NCBI GenBank assembly: GCA_903851195.1
Contig: CAINNJ010000019.1
Coordinates: forward strand, 124,001-188,000
Direction: 5' to 3'
DNA length: 64,000 nt
Source: an uncultured Acidobacteriia bacterium
Lineage (GTDB): Bacteria > Acidobacteriota > Terriglobia > Bryobacterales > Bryobacteraceae
The translations under genes and the position numbers were made by a program. Shown piece after piece: positions 1 through 7,345 of this stretch. The notes under the pieces are model-generated. The model did not search any database, had not been told where the DNA came from, and was given only the letters and a program-made list of their open reading frames with translations. Within the stretch, counting starts at the first letter, position 1. The number at the start of each line of letters is the position of its first letter.

Positions 1-154
1 CTCTCTCGATATTCTGAGTTTTATCGAGATCGGGCTCCTGTCTCTCGGCTTTTCGAAAGTCACCAGATCGGGGCTGTTTTTCGGCATCGCGGCCGTCGGC
101 GGCATCTGGATTCTCTACGTTTCCACCAAAATGGCCATCAGTCTGCTGTTTTAG
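1..154 (+). CDS. C-terminal end of a membrane protein (truncated by the window edge)
   Basis: An open frame enters from the left edge and stops at TAG 152-154, giving about 50 visible residues. They are largely hydrophobic (LFFGIAAVGGIWILYVSTK and a short tail), so this is probably the last transmembrane helix of an integral membrane protein. Too little is visible to name the family. The last 58 bp of the gene and 5 bp beyond the stop recur almost perfectly at 1062-1124, beyond a toxin-antitoxin pair. Confidence 0.6.
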   Translation, partial: SLDILSFIEIGLLSLGFSKVTRSGLFFGIAAVGGIWILYVSTKMAISLLF

Positions 155-159
155 GCGGC
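97..159 (+). repeat. Direct repeat, left copy (gene 3' end)
   Basis: Positions 97-159 match 1062-1124 with a single difference (A at 140, C at 1105), so 62 of 63 bases are identical at a 965-bp offset. This copy encodes the last residues and stop of the membrane protein ending at 154. Similarity stops sharply on both sides. Confidence 0.95.
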
Positions 160-258
160 GGAAAGGGAATAGATGATACCGAGTTTATGCCTGCGAAACT
201 GGCACCGTTCTTGCTCAATCCCAGTTCCCGCTCGATTTCAACGGTAGTTGGAAGAATT

Positions 259-585
259 TTACGGCGCCACCGCCTTGACTGCGAAATGCACTCCTTCCCG
301 CTCCTGAAGGGCTGCGATTACGCCGAACAGGTTCCTGGCTGAAGGGTTCCCCTTTGGTCCAAACATGCGCATCAGGCTTTCGGCCGGCGTGTCGACAGTC
401 AACGCGAGAGCTGGAAAGCCGACTGTGGCGTTGATGTAATTGCGGATCATACTCTTGCCGGTGTCGACGTCGCCTCCAAGCATCTGCTCGATCGCTTCCT
501 GCAACAGGGCTCGACGGAAAGCCGGTTCGCGCTGCGCCCGGTCCCGGATCGTCTCGCGGAAATTTCTTGTCAGTGGCATTTTCAC
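259..585 (-). CDS. Antitoxin of a HigBA-like type II TA pair
   Basis: A 108-residue protein beginning MKMPLTRNFRETIRDRAQRE, with the family core containing SLMRMFGPKGNPSARNLF, as in the helix-turn-helix antidote proteins that accompany TIGR02683-type killer proteins. It should bind and neutralise the toxin encoded just upstream and repress the operon. Its ATG overlaps the toxin stop (582-585, ATGA), so the order is toxin then antitoxin, as in higBA. Length is normal for the family and no damage is visible. Confidence 0.8.
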   Translation of the reverse strand: MKMPLTRNFRETIRDRAQREPAFRRALLQEAIEQMLGGDVDTGKSMIRNYINATVGFPALALTVDTPAESLMRMFGPKGNPSARNLFGVIAALQEREGVHFAVKAVAP

Positions 586-914
586 TTCTCCCCTTTCTTC
601 TTGCGCTTCTTATACTCGGCCCAGCAGGCCTTTGCCGCCGTGATATCCCCCGGCTGTCGCTTCTTAGTACCGCCGCCGAGGAGGATTACCAACTTCTCCC
701 CGTCCCTGCCGAAATAGATTCGGTAGCCCGGGCCCCAATCGAGCTTGTACTCGTAAACACCCGCGCCAACACTTTCAACATTCGACAGGTTCCCCCTGGC
801 AAGCTTTTCCAGGACCGCCGTGATTTTCGCGGCCGCAGTGACGTTAAGGCTGGCAAACCACTTCCCGAATGGGCTTTTGCCGGACGGGTCGATGTATTCC
901 TGAACGTCGATCAC
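582..914 (-). CDS. RelE/HigB-like killer protein (type II toxin)
   Basis: From GTG 912-914 the protein has 110 residues: VIDVQEYIDPSGKSPF near the start, GPGYRIYFGRDG in the middle and VILLGGGTKKRQ near the end. These are hallmarks of the phage-derived Gp49/TIGR02683 addiction-module killers, RelE-fold mRNA interferases. The GTG is chosen because family members begin exactly at this motif; the frame also holds ATG codons at 932 and 1070. A 16-bp palindrome lies just upstream. The unit sits between two direct repeats. It appears intact, unlike most toxins in this window. Confidence 0.8.
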   Translation of the reverse strand: MIDVQEYIDPSGKSPFGKWFASLNVTAAAKITAVLEKLARGNLSNVESVGAGVYEYKLDWGPGYRIYFGRDGEKLVILLGGGTKKRQPGDITAAKACWAEYKKRKKKGEK

Positions 915-925
915 CAACCCATACA

Positions 926-941
926 ATAACATATATGTTAT
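926..941. promoter_or_regulatory. 16-bp perfect palindrome, probable TA operator
   Basis: ATAACATATATGTTAT is a perfect inverted repeat, AT-rich inside a GC-rich region, 11 bp upstream of the GTG start of the toxin gene. Type II antitoxins normally autorepress through such palindromes at the promoter. The operator role is inferred from position. Confidence 0.6.
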
Positions 942-1061
942 CAACAAGGTATGTAGCGGGTTCCTGACGCTGCCGGAATACCATTGCAGCCCACGAGCCG
1001 GGCGGATGTGGAGCGCAAGGTCCATCCTGCCGCCGCCATCCATGCATGAGGCCATCACCTC

Positions 1062-1124
1062 CGGCGGCATCTGGATTCTCTACGTTTCCACCAAAATGGC
1101 CATCCGTCTGCTGTTTTAGGCGGC
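1062..1124 (+). repeat. Direct repeat, right copy (gene 3' end)
   Basis: Second copy of 97-159, again ending in the codons for the membrane protein C-terminus and TAG (1117-1119), but without the rest of the gene upstream. Together the two copies bracket the TA pair. Confidence 0.95.
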
Positions 1125-1360
1125 ATACAGCCGGATTTGACAATCCGACACTGGCGTCTCTACACTAGGGGCAATAAGCCCTATGGCGCTTACTCACACT
1201 CCCGATGCGGCGGAAATCGCAACTGGATGTGTGCGCCAGCCGGCTAAGGCTGGATTCACCGGGTGTAAGGCTGGATGTAAGAGTGACGAGCGTTGTCGTC
1301 TCATCCGCCGGCAGGAGGTGAGCCTTCTCGGGTAGTTCGCTCACGAGAACGGCTTCCTCA

Positions 1361-2092
1361 ATACTTCGCGGGGTCCCCCACGGCCTTTTTTCGCTCCTCT
1401 ATCCCGATAATTGTCGGCTTTGTAACACTCCTCTCACACAATGGACCCGTGTTCCCGTCTGTGAGTCCTGTCTGGCCGCTCCACGGCCGCTCGAAGCCGC
1501 GTACTTCTGTGCGCTCTGCCGGACGCCTTTCGCGAACGCCTTCCCGCTCGATGAGGAAAGCGTCTGTGCCGCCTGCCGCTCCGGTCTGCGGGGCTTTGAT
1601 CGCGCGGCGAGTTTCGGTTTTTACGAAGGTACGCTCCGCGGCCTGATTCATCTGCTGAAGTACTCCGGCATGAAACCTCTGGCCCGTACCTTGGCCGGTT
1701 TCATGGAAAGAGCCCTTTCCATCGACGATTCTTACGACGCCATCGTGCCCGTGCCCCTCCACTGGCGCAAACACTGGGAGCGTGGCTTCAATCAGGCCAG
1801 CCTGCTCGCGGGTCATCTGTCGAAACGGCGCGGCGTGCCGCTCGTTCATGCCCTGCGCCGCAAACGCTCCACCGCCGTGCAGGCCAGCCTGGCCGTCGCC
1901 GGGCGCCGCCGCAACGTGGCCGGGGCGTTCGAGATCCGCCCGAAAGCGCGAATACAGGGCAAACGAATTCTGTTAATTGACGACGTGATGACGACCGGCG
2001 CAACCGCCGGTGCGTGCGCCGTAGCGCTCAAACGCGGTGGTGCAAAGTCCGTTTCACTTCTGACTTTGGCGAGAGTAGATCGACAATTCTGA
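1361..2092 (+). CDS. comF: ComF family protein, start codon unclear
   Basis: ComF-type protein: an N-terminal zinc-binding part ([13 protein letters not shown], then CESC, CALC and CAAC pairs) followed by a phosphoribosyltransferase-like domain with the PRPP-binding motif [13 protein letters not shown] near the C-terminus. Homologues take part in DNA uptake and transformation. The frame is open from the TGA at 1319-1321, yet it has no ATG, GTG or TTG before ATG 1670, which would delete the whole zinc part. The coordinate given begins at ATA 1361, only because family similarity starts about there. A strong Shine-Dalgarno-like AGGAGGTGA lies at 1313-1321 and a T6 run at 1385-1390. A rare start codon, an indel or a sequence error are all possible. 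Confidence 0.7.
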   Translation: MLRGVPHGLFSLLYPDNCRLCNTPLTQWTRVPVCESCLAAPRPLEAAYFCALCRTPFANAFPLDEESVCAACRSGLRGFDRAASFGFYEGTLRGLIHLLKYSGMKPLARTLAGFMERALSIDDSYDAIVPVPLHWRKHWERGFNQASLLAGHLSKRRGVPLVHALRRKRSTAVQASLAVAGRRRNVAGAFEIRPKARIQGKRILLIDDVMTTGATAGACAVALKRGGAKSVSLLTLARVDRQF

Positions 2093-2100
2093 GGATCCTG

Positions 2101-2628
2101 ATGCCGACCTATAGCAGACTGCAGAAACCCGTGCTCGTATTGAATGCGAGCTACGAACCTATCAACATCTGTGCCGCCCGCCGGGCGCTCGTGCTCGTGC
2201 TCAAAGGCATCGCCTCCGCCGAGGAGGTCTCCTCCAACGCCGTGCACTCCACGCGCCGCACCGTCAAGGTGCCGTCGGTAATCCGCCTGCTGGAGTACCG
2301 GCGCATTCCGCACCAGACCCGCGCGCTTTCGCGAAAAAACATTCTGATGCGGGATCGCTACACGTGCCAGTACTGCCTCAAAGTGCTGCCCACCGGGGAA
2401 CTCACGCTGGATCACGTGGTGCCGCGCTGCCGCGCCGGCGAATCCGCCTGGGAAAACCTTGTCGCCTGCTGCCACCAGTGCAATAACCGCAAAGGCAGCC
2501 GCACGCCCGAAGAAGCCGGCATGCGCCTCGTCCGGCAACCCAAACCGTTCAGCCTCCACACCAGCAGGCACCTGATGCGGCTGCTCGGCAAAGGCGACGA
2601 ACAGTGGCAGAAGTATCTGTTTTTCTGA
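2101..2628 (+). CDS. HNH endonuclease
   Basis: A 175-residue protein with a C-terminal HNH nuclease domain: CQYC and CHQC zinc-knuckle pairs flank [13 protein letters not shown], and NNRKG follows. It belongs to the stand-alone HNH family common in Acidobacteria and Cyanobacteria, with an N-terminal part ([13 protein letters not shown]) typical of that subgroup. GAGG 8 bases before ATG 2101 supports the start. It begins 8 bp after comF and is probably cotranscribed. Its biological target is unknown. Confidence 0.8.
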   Translation: MPTYSRLQKPVLVLNASYEPINICAARRALVLVLKGIASAEEVSSNAVHSTRRTVKVPSVIRLLEYRRIPHQTRALSRKNILMRDRYTCQYCLKVLPTGELTLDHVVPRCRAGESAWENLVACCHQCNNRKGSRTPEEAGMRLVRQPKPFSLHTSRHLMRLLGKGDEQWQKYLFF

Positions 2629-2781
2629 TCCGGCAAGACCCCGCGGCCGCGAGAGGACGCACAAAAGTCCGTCCTCTCTTCCACACAATGAAGTCCGTTT
2701 AATCGCTTTTCTCTTGCGGCACCCACCCCGGCGTGGTAACTTGATCAAACACTCTCATTTTTGAGGAAAGGAGACCGTCAA

Positions 2782-2865
2782 TTGTCCGAATTTGCCAATG
2801 AAACCGTAAGACAGAACACCTGCATGCGCGACGGTCTGCTTCACTCGTCCCTCGCCCGATTCTAA
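2782..2865 (+). CDS. Possible 27-residue leader peptide
   Basis: TTG 2782 opens a 27-codon frame (starting LSEFANETVRQ, ending HSSLARF) that stops at TAA 2863-2865. It is preceded by GGAAAGGAG (2765-2773) at good spacing. The stop abuts the first base of the hairpin at 2866. No run of one amino acid suggests classical attenuation. The peptide is not recognised, and the call rests on the ribosome-binding site and the position. Confidence 0.3.
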   Translation: MSEFANETVRQNTCMRDGLLHSSLARF

Positions 2866-2939
2866 GCTCGGGAGCCGCCGGACGCGGCGCCGTTAACCGG
2901 AAGACCCGTTCAGCCGTGTTCGGCGGCTGAAACCCGAGC
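2866..2939 (+). ncRNA. Structured RNA element (long imperfect hairpin)
   Basis: GCTCGGG (2866-2872) pairs with CCCGAGC (2933-2939), and AGCCGCCG (2873-2880) pairs with CGGCGGCT (2921-2928). Only a GAAA bulge (2929-2932) separates the two helices, giving 15 paired bases closing a 40-nt apical region. This is far stronger than chance. No T tract follows, so it is not a simple terminator. A cis-acting leader or small RNA is inferred; I cannot match it to a named riboswitch class. Confidence 0.45.
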
Positions 2940-2982
2940 GGTTCATCAAAGATTTCCCGTTCCTCAATCCACTTACTAACCA

Positions 2983-3002
2983 GGAACCCTGATCGGGGTT
3001 CC
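2983..3002 (+). promoter_or_regulatory. Hairpin before the AAA ATPase start
   Basis: GGAACCC (2983-2989) pairs with GGGTTCC (2996-3002) around a 6-nt loop, 16 bp upstream of ATG 3019. No T tract follows. It could modulate translation of the ATPase gene. Confidence 0.4.
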
Positions 3003-3018
3003 GGAAAACCGAGTCGCT

Positions 3019-4419
3019 ATGTTTATCGCTGAGGAGACTACCCTTCTCGTCAGGCGCGGCAAGTCCCGTCCCGCAGTCGTTTTGGCTCCGGCGCAGGAGG
3101 CTGCCGCCCAGGAATTATTGAAATCCATGTCGAAAGGCGGTGTGTCCGTGCTGCGCGCCGCCACCGGCTCCGGCCGCACCACCGTGCTGCAACACGTTCA
3201 CGCGTTGGCCGGCGGCGCCTGGCTCGGCATGAAAGACTTCATCGATGCCCTCATGGTCCGCCGCCCGGACGCCCTCGAACAGGCGTTCGTCGAGATGCTG
3301 GAACAGGCCATCGAAAACAACACCGTCGTGATCGTGGACGACCTCCACCTGATCACCGCCATCACCAACGGCTACAAGTACGAGCGTCGCGGCCTGCTGG
3401 ACGCCGCCCTCGAAGCCCTGCTGACCACCGCCGCTGCCGCCGGCCGCAAACTGATCTGCGGAGTCGATCCCGGCAACATACCCGCGGCCGTGTGGGTCCG
3501 CGCCCACGTCGTGAAAATCCGCGATTTCGACGCCGCGGATTACGCCACCATCGCCGCCAGCCGCCTGGGGGATCGCGCCGGCGCCGTCGATTTCGACTGC
3601 GTCTTCCGGGCCGCCCCCGCTCTGCACGCGCACCAGATTCTGCGCGCCGCGCGGCCCACCACCGAGGCATTTATCGAACACCTCGCACAACACAACCTCA
3701 CCAGCAACGTGGAACTGGACGAAGTTCCCCCCGTCGACTGGAAAGACCTGAAGGGCATGGACGACGTGATCGCCGCTCTCGAAGCGAAAATCGCCCTGCC
3801 GTTCGAAAACGCCGCGCTCGCCGCCGAGCTCAACCTGAAGCCGAAACGCGGCGTGCTGCTCGCGGGTCCGCCCGGCACCGGCAAAACCACCATCGGCCGC
3901 GCCCTGGCCCACCGTCTGCGAGGCAAGTTCTTCCTCATCGACGGCACGGTCATCGCCGGCAGTGCCGACTTCCATGACGACGTGGCGCTCATCTTCGAAC
4001 GCGCGAAGAAAAACGCCCCTGCCGTCATCTTCATCGACGACTCCGATGTCATCTTCGAAGACAACAGCAAGGGCTTCTACCGCTACCTGCTGACCATGCT
4101 CGACGGTCTCGAAAGCGCCAGCGCCGAACGCGTCTGCGTCATGATGACCGCCATGGATGTCGGCAGTCTGCCGCCCGCGCTGCTGCGCTCCGGCCGCATC
4201 GAACTGTGGCTCGAAACGCGCCTCCCCGATGAGGCTGCGCGCGCGGCGATTCTGCTGGAGAAGCTGTCCGGTCTCCCGCGGCCTCTCGCCTGCGCCGACA
4301 TCGCTCTGCTGGCCGCCGCCAGCCGCAACCTGACCGGCGCGGATCTGAAGGCCGTTATCGAAGACGGCAAGCTGCTGAAACCGGACGACGACGCCCGTTT
4401 CGGCTTTGCCACCGCCTGA
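3019..4419 (+). CDS. AAA+ ATPase with two ATPase modules
   Basis: 466 residues. The C-terminal module is a classical AAA+ domain: Walker A GPPGTGKTT (near residue 285), Walker B AVIFIDDSDVIF, sensor-1 region, and an arginine-finger-like LLRSGRIE, resembling the FtsH/CDC48 clade. The N-terminal module carries a divergent P-loop (ATGSGRTT, about residue 50) and a Walker B-like VVIVDDLHL (about 112), as in ORC/STAND-type NTPases. There are no transmembrane segments and no protease domain. The fused architecture suggests a remodelling or sensing ATPase; the substrate is unknown. The upstream leader region suggests post-transcriptional control. Confidence 0.75.
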   Translation: MFIAEETTLLVRRGKSRPAVVLAPAQEAAAQELLKSMSKGGVSVLRAATGSGRTTVLQHVHALAGGAWLGMKDFIDALMVRRPDALEQAFVEMLEQAIENNTVVIVDDLHLITAITNGYKYERRGLLDAALEALLTTAAAAGRKLICGVDPGNIPAAVWVRAHVVKIRDFDAADYATIAASRLGDRAGAVDFDCVFRAAPALHAHQILRAARPTTEAFIEHLAQHNLTSNVELDEVPPVDWKDLKGMDDVIAALEAKIALPFENAALAAELNLKPKRGVLLAGPPGTGKTTIGRALAHRLRGKFFLIDGTVIAGSADFHDDVALIFERAKKNAPAVIFIDDSDVIFEDNSKGFYRYLLTMLDGLESASAERVCVMMTAMDVGSLPPALLRSGRIELWLETRLPDEAARAAILLEKLSGLPRPLACADIALLAAASRNLTGADLKAVIEDGKLLKPDDDARFGFATA

Positions 4420-4525
4420 TTCCGGCCTCGGCGCGGGTTGCCTGTACCTTCGGGCCGCCCGCGTCGGTTAGCATAACGGTTGTGATTGAACAAATTACGG
4501 TGGAGTAGCGTACCCTTTTACAGCG

Positions 4526-5014
4526 ATGCCTTTTTGTACACAGTGCGGTCAGCAGGTGGCGGACGCCGATGTATTCTGCGCAAACTGCGGACGCCGGCAG
4601 TCCGGCTCTCCCGGCCCGTCCGGATTCCAGGCAGCGCCGCCTCCTCCGCCCCTTCCGGCGCAGGATCCGCTCGCGGGACTGTCTCCCCGCACCGCCTCGA
4701 TCCTTTGCTACATCCCCACGGTCGGCTGGATTGCCGCGGTGGTCGTTCTCGCCGCGCGCAAATTCCGCGCGGAGAAAATAGTGCGCTTTCACGCCTTTCA
4801 GGGTCTCTACCTGTTCGCCGCATGGCTGGTCGTTCAATGGGTCGTCCACCCCATCGTCCTCACCATGCCGGAGAACTTCATCCGGATCGACCACATCCTC
4901 GAAGGCGTGCTCCTGGCCGTCTCCATCTTCATGATCGTAAAAGCCAGTCACGGCGATCCCTACGTGCTCCCCATCATCGGAGAACTGGCGCAACGGTCCG
5001 CGGCCGAACAGTAG
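4526..5014 (+). CDS. Zinc-ribbon membrane protein (DUF4870-like)
   Basis: 162 residues. It starts with a double-CXXC zinc ribbon (CTQCG, then CANCGRRQ), followed by a proline-rich linker and a membrane part with hydrophobic segments around WIAAVVVLAA, LYLFAAWLVV and LLAVSIFMIV. The EKIVRFHAFQ motif before the second helix is characteristic of DUF4870-type small membrane proteins. Function is unknown; it is probably an inner-membrane protein with a cytosolic zinc ribbon. Confidence 0.7.
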   Translation: MPFCTQCGQQVADADVFCANCGRRQSGSPGPSGFQAAPPPPPLPAQDPLAGLSPRTASILCYIPTVGWIAAVVVLAARKFRAEKIVRFHAFQGLYLFAAWLVVQWVVHPIVLTMPENFIRIDHILEGVLLAVSIFMIVKASHGDPYVLPIIGELAQRSAAEQ

Positions 5015-5188
5015 CCGGAACCAGTAGGAAATGGTCCATAAAGCTACGCCTGTCGGTGTTCCGGTGTCACCCGGAGTACCCCGGAACGCGGTACGATATC
5101 GTTGCGGCTGACTGGTGCCGCCCGATTGCTGATTTTGCCCGCCTTGAGATACCGGCCGAGATTGGCGCCTTTGAACACGAACCTGATC

Positions 5189-5206
5189 TGCCTCTTTCGG
5201 GAGGCA
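5189..5206 (+). promoter_or_regulatory. Hairpin in the 5' leader of the RNA-binding protein gene
   Basis: TGCCTC (5189-5194) pairs with GAGGCA (5201-5206) around a TTTCGG loop, ending just before the ribosome-binding site AAGGAG (5213-5218). It may influence translation of the RRM gene; the role is inferred. Confidence 0.35.
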
Positions 5207-5225
5207 GCATTGAAGGAGTAACCCT

Positions 5226-5612
5226 TTGAAGAACATTTATGTCGGGAACATCTCGTTCCAGACGACAGAACAGGATCTCGACGCCGCGTTTTCCGCATAT
5301 GGACAGGTGGAGCGGGTTCAGATTGTGAAAGATCGCGACACGGGCCAGTCGCGAGGCTTCGCCTTCGTTGAAATGGCGAACAACGCGGAAGCCGACCGCG
5401 CTATCGAAGCGCTGAACGGCGCGGACCTGAGCGGCCGCACCCTGACCGTGAATGAAGCGCGTCCGCGCGAAGCTCGCGCCGGCGGTGGCGCGGGTGGCGG
5501 CTACGGCGGTGGCGGCGGGAACCGGTTTGGCGGCGGAGGCGGTGGTGGCCGCCCCGGCGGTGGCGGTGGCAGCGGAGCCGGCGGCAACCGGCGGCGCGAA
5601 CCCCGCTGGTAG
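5226..5612 (+). CDS. Glycine-rich RNA-binding protein (RRM domain)
   Basis: 128 residues: one RNA-recognition motif with RNP2 IYVGNIS (residues 3-9) and RNP1 RGFAFVEM (about 43-50), then a Gly-rich tail ending in a basic RRREPRW. Bacterial proteins of this type act as cold-inducible single-stranded RNA binders. The start is TTG 5226, supported by AAGGAG 8 bases upstream; no ATG fits the RRM start. The gene appears monocistronic with a leader of up to about 200 nt. Confidence 0.9.
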   Translation: MKNIYVGNISFQTTEQDLDAAFSAYGQVERVQIVKDRDTGQSRGFAFVEMANNAEADRAIEALNGADLSGRTLTVNEARPREARAGGGAGGGYGGGGGNRFGGGGGGGRPGGGGGSGAGGNRRREPRW

Positions 5613-5658
5613 CCGCTTCAAAACGGGCGTCGACGGGTTCTCCCGCCGGCGCCTTTTC

Positions 5659-5991
5659 TCATTGCGGACTCAGCTGCACCGCGGTCCCGTAACAGAGCAC
5701 TTCCGTTACGCCCTGCATCACTTCCGTCGCGTCGTAACGGACCCCGATCACACCCTGGGCGCCCAGTTCACCGGCGTGCGCCAGCATGCGCTCGAACGCA
5801 TCCTCCCGCGTGTTCTCGCAAAGGTCCGTAAACAGCGTGATGTCGCCGCCCACCAACGTCTGCAGGCTGGCCCCGATCGAGCCGAAGACCGATCGCGAGC
5901 GCACCACGATGCCCCGCACAATTCCCAGGCCCTTCACCACCCGGTACCCCGGTATGTCAAACGTGGTCGATGTCATCGCGCGCGAAATCAT
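5659..5991 (-). CDS. YbjQ/UPF0145 family protein
   Basis: 110 residues with the family signatures GYRVVKGLGIVRGIVVRSRS, a middle LCENTREDAFERM and C-terminal GANAVIGVRYD-like GAQGVIGVRYD. Members form small oligomers of uncertain, possibly metal-related, function. GGAG six bases before ATG 5991 supports the start. It lies 20 bp after glcF on the same strand, so it is probably in the glcE-glcF transcript. Confidence 0.85.
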   Translation of the reverse strand: MISRAMTSTTFDIPGYRVVKGLGIVRGIVVRSRSVFGSIGASLQTLVGGDITLFTDLCENTREDAFERMLAHAGELGAQGVIGVRYDATEVMQGVTEVLCYGTAVQLSPQ

Positions 5992-6010
5992 GATTTCTCC
6001 GGATTCACTC

Positions 6011-7345
6011 TCAAAGGCTCGGACTGTTTCGGTACGCTTCGTCCAGAATCTCCACCACGTGGGCCACCCGTTCTCCGCCCTTGCCCCACTTCTTCACGCC
6101 CGCCTGTAGCTGAATCATGCAGCCCGGATTCGCGGTGGTAATGATCTCCGCGCCCGTCAGATTTACGTTGGACATCTTCTTCTCCAGAATGTCCATCGAG
6201 AGATCCGTGTGCAGCACGTTGTAAATCCCCGCGCTGCCGCAGCACATATCGGATAACGGCATTTCCCGGAACTTCAGCCCCGGCACGGCCGCCAGCAGTT
6301 GCCGCGGCGCTTTCCGGATCTTCTGCCCGTGCGCCAGATGGCAGGAGTCCTGATAGGTCACCGTCGCGTTCACCGGGCCCATATTCGTGTTCAGTTCGAT
6401 GGATGCCAGGAACTCCGTCACGTCCTTCATCAGCGCCTTGAACTTCTTCGCCGGCTCGGCGTACGCCGGATCGTGCTCCAGCAGTTCGTCGTACTCTTTC
6501 AGCGTCGATCCGCACCCGGCCGCATTCGTGATCACCGCGTCGAAACCGCCCTGCGCCACCGCATCGATATTCCGCCGCGCCAGCCTGCGCGCCTCGTCGC
6601 GAATACCCGCGTGCACATGCAACGCGCCGCAGCACGTCTGCGCCCCGGGAATCACCACCTCGCACCCGTTCTTCTGCAGCACACGGACCGTCGCCTCATT
6701 GAGCCGCGCGAACGAAATATTCGCGATGCAGCCCGCCATGAACGCCACCCGATACCGGCGCTTCCCTTCCGCCGGAAACGTGTTGCCGATCTCACGGAAG
6801 AAGAACGGAATTTCCGCGTTCGGCGTCAGCGCCTCGCGCGCGCCCAGCGGACCCAGCAGACCGGTCAGCCCCGTCGCCCGCAGCACCTTTTGCAGACCGC
6901 TCACCTGATACATCCACAGCGCCGCTCCCGCCGCCGTCAGCAGCGCCGGCGACGGCAGCAGCTTCCGGAACACGAAATTCCGGATCGTGCGCGCCAGCCA
7001 GCCGCGCTCGGTCGTCGTCTCGATCTGCGAGCGCGCCGCCTCGATCAGCCGGCCGTACTGCACGCCGGACGGACACGCGCTTTCGCACCCCCGGCAGGCC
7101 AGGCAAAGATCGATATGTTCCTTGTACGATTCCGTGATCGGCGCGCCGGCCGCCACTTGGACCATCTGGTACACGCGGCCCCGCGGCGAGTCCATTTCCA
7201 CGCCCAGTTCCCGGTACGTCGGGCACGCGTTCAGACACAGCCCGCAGTGCACGCACTTGTCCAGATCCACCTGTTGCGGAAAATCGGGGTTACGCGGCGC
7301 TTCCGCCACCGCGGCGTTAGAGGAGACCCCGCTAGATGAGGCCAT
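6011..7345 (-). CDS. glcF: Glycolate oxidase iron-sulfur subunit GlcF
   Basis: About 444 residues. Two ferredoxin-type [4Fe-4S] motifs near the N-terminus (CVHCGLCLNACPTY and CLACRGCESACPS) are followed by two CCG-type cysteine-rich domains (CCGALHVHAG; CCGSAGIYN). This is the architecture of the electron-transferring subunit of the glycolate oxidase complex, which oxidises glycolate to glyoxylate. ATG 7345 overlaps the glcE stop by 14 bp; GTG 7357 is an alternative. The catalytic FAD subunit GlcD is not in the window. A nearby pathway (11.2-14.5 kb) is predicted to produce glycolate. Confidence 0.85.
   Translation of the reverse strand: MASSSGVSSNAAVAEAPRNPDFPQQVDLDKCVHCGLCLNACPTYRELGVEMDSPRGRVYQMVQVAAGAPITESYKEHIDLCLACRGCESACPSGVQYGRLIEAARSQIETTTERGWLARTIRNFVFRKLLPSPALLTAAGAALWMYQVSGLQKVLRATGLTGLLGPLGAREALTPNAEIPFFFREIGNTFPAEGKRRYRVAFMAGCIANISFARLNEATVRVLQKNGCEVVIPGAQTCCGALHVHAGIRDEARRLARRNIDAVAQGGFDAVITNAAGCGSTLKEYDELLEHDPAYAEPAKKFKALMKDVTEFLASIELNTNMGPVNATVTYQDSCHLAHGQKIRKAPRQLLAAVPGLKFREMPLSDMCCGSAGIYNVLHTDLSMDILEKKMSNVNLTGAEIITTANPGCMIQLQAGVKKWGKGGERVAHVVEILDEAYRNSPSL

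Larger units (their letters stand above)
2629..3018 (+). other. 390-bp leader-like region upstream of the AAA ATPase gene
   Basis: This gap holds a 27-codon open frame with a good ribosome-binding site (2782-2865), a long hairpin that starts right after its stop (2866-2939), and a smaller hairpin (2983-3002) just before the ATPase start. No protein-coding gene of normal size is evident. The arrangement resembles a regulatory leader. Confidence 0.5.

Noticed and set aside
582-1070. 162-codon version of the HigB-like toxin
   Set aside because: The extra N-terminal residues have no family similarity and would be read through the palindrome and the right direct repeat.
97-1124. Insertion sequence around the first TA pair
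   Set aside because: The direct repeat is 63 bp, there are no terminal inverted repeats and no transposase gene inside.
1293-1646. 117-codon frame overlapping the start of comF
   Set aside because: After the T6 run it reads out of frame through the ComF zinc-finger codons and has no recognisable protein features.
5455-5610. Tandem repeat or CRISPR-like array in the GGC/GGT-rich stretch
   Set aside because: It is the glycine-rich tail of the RRM protein; no regular repeat-spacer structure.
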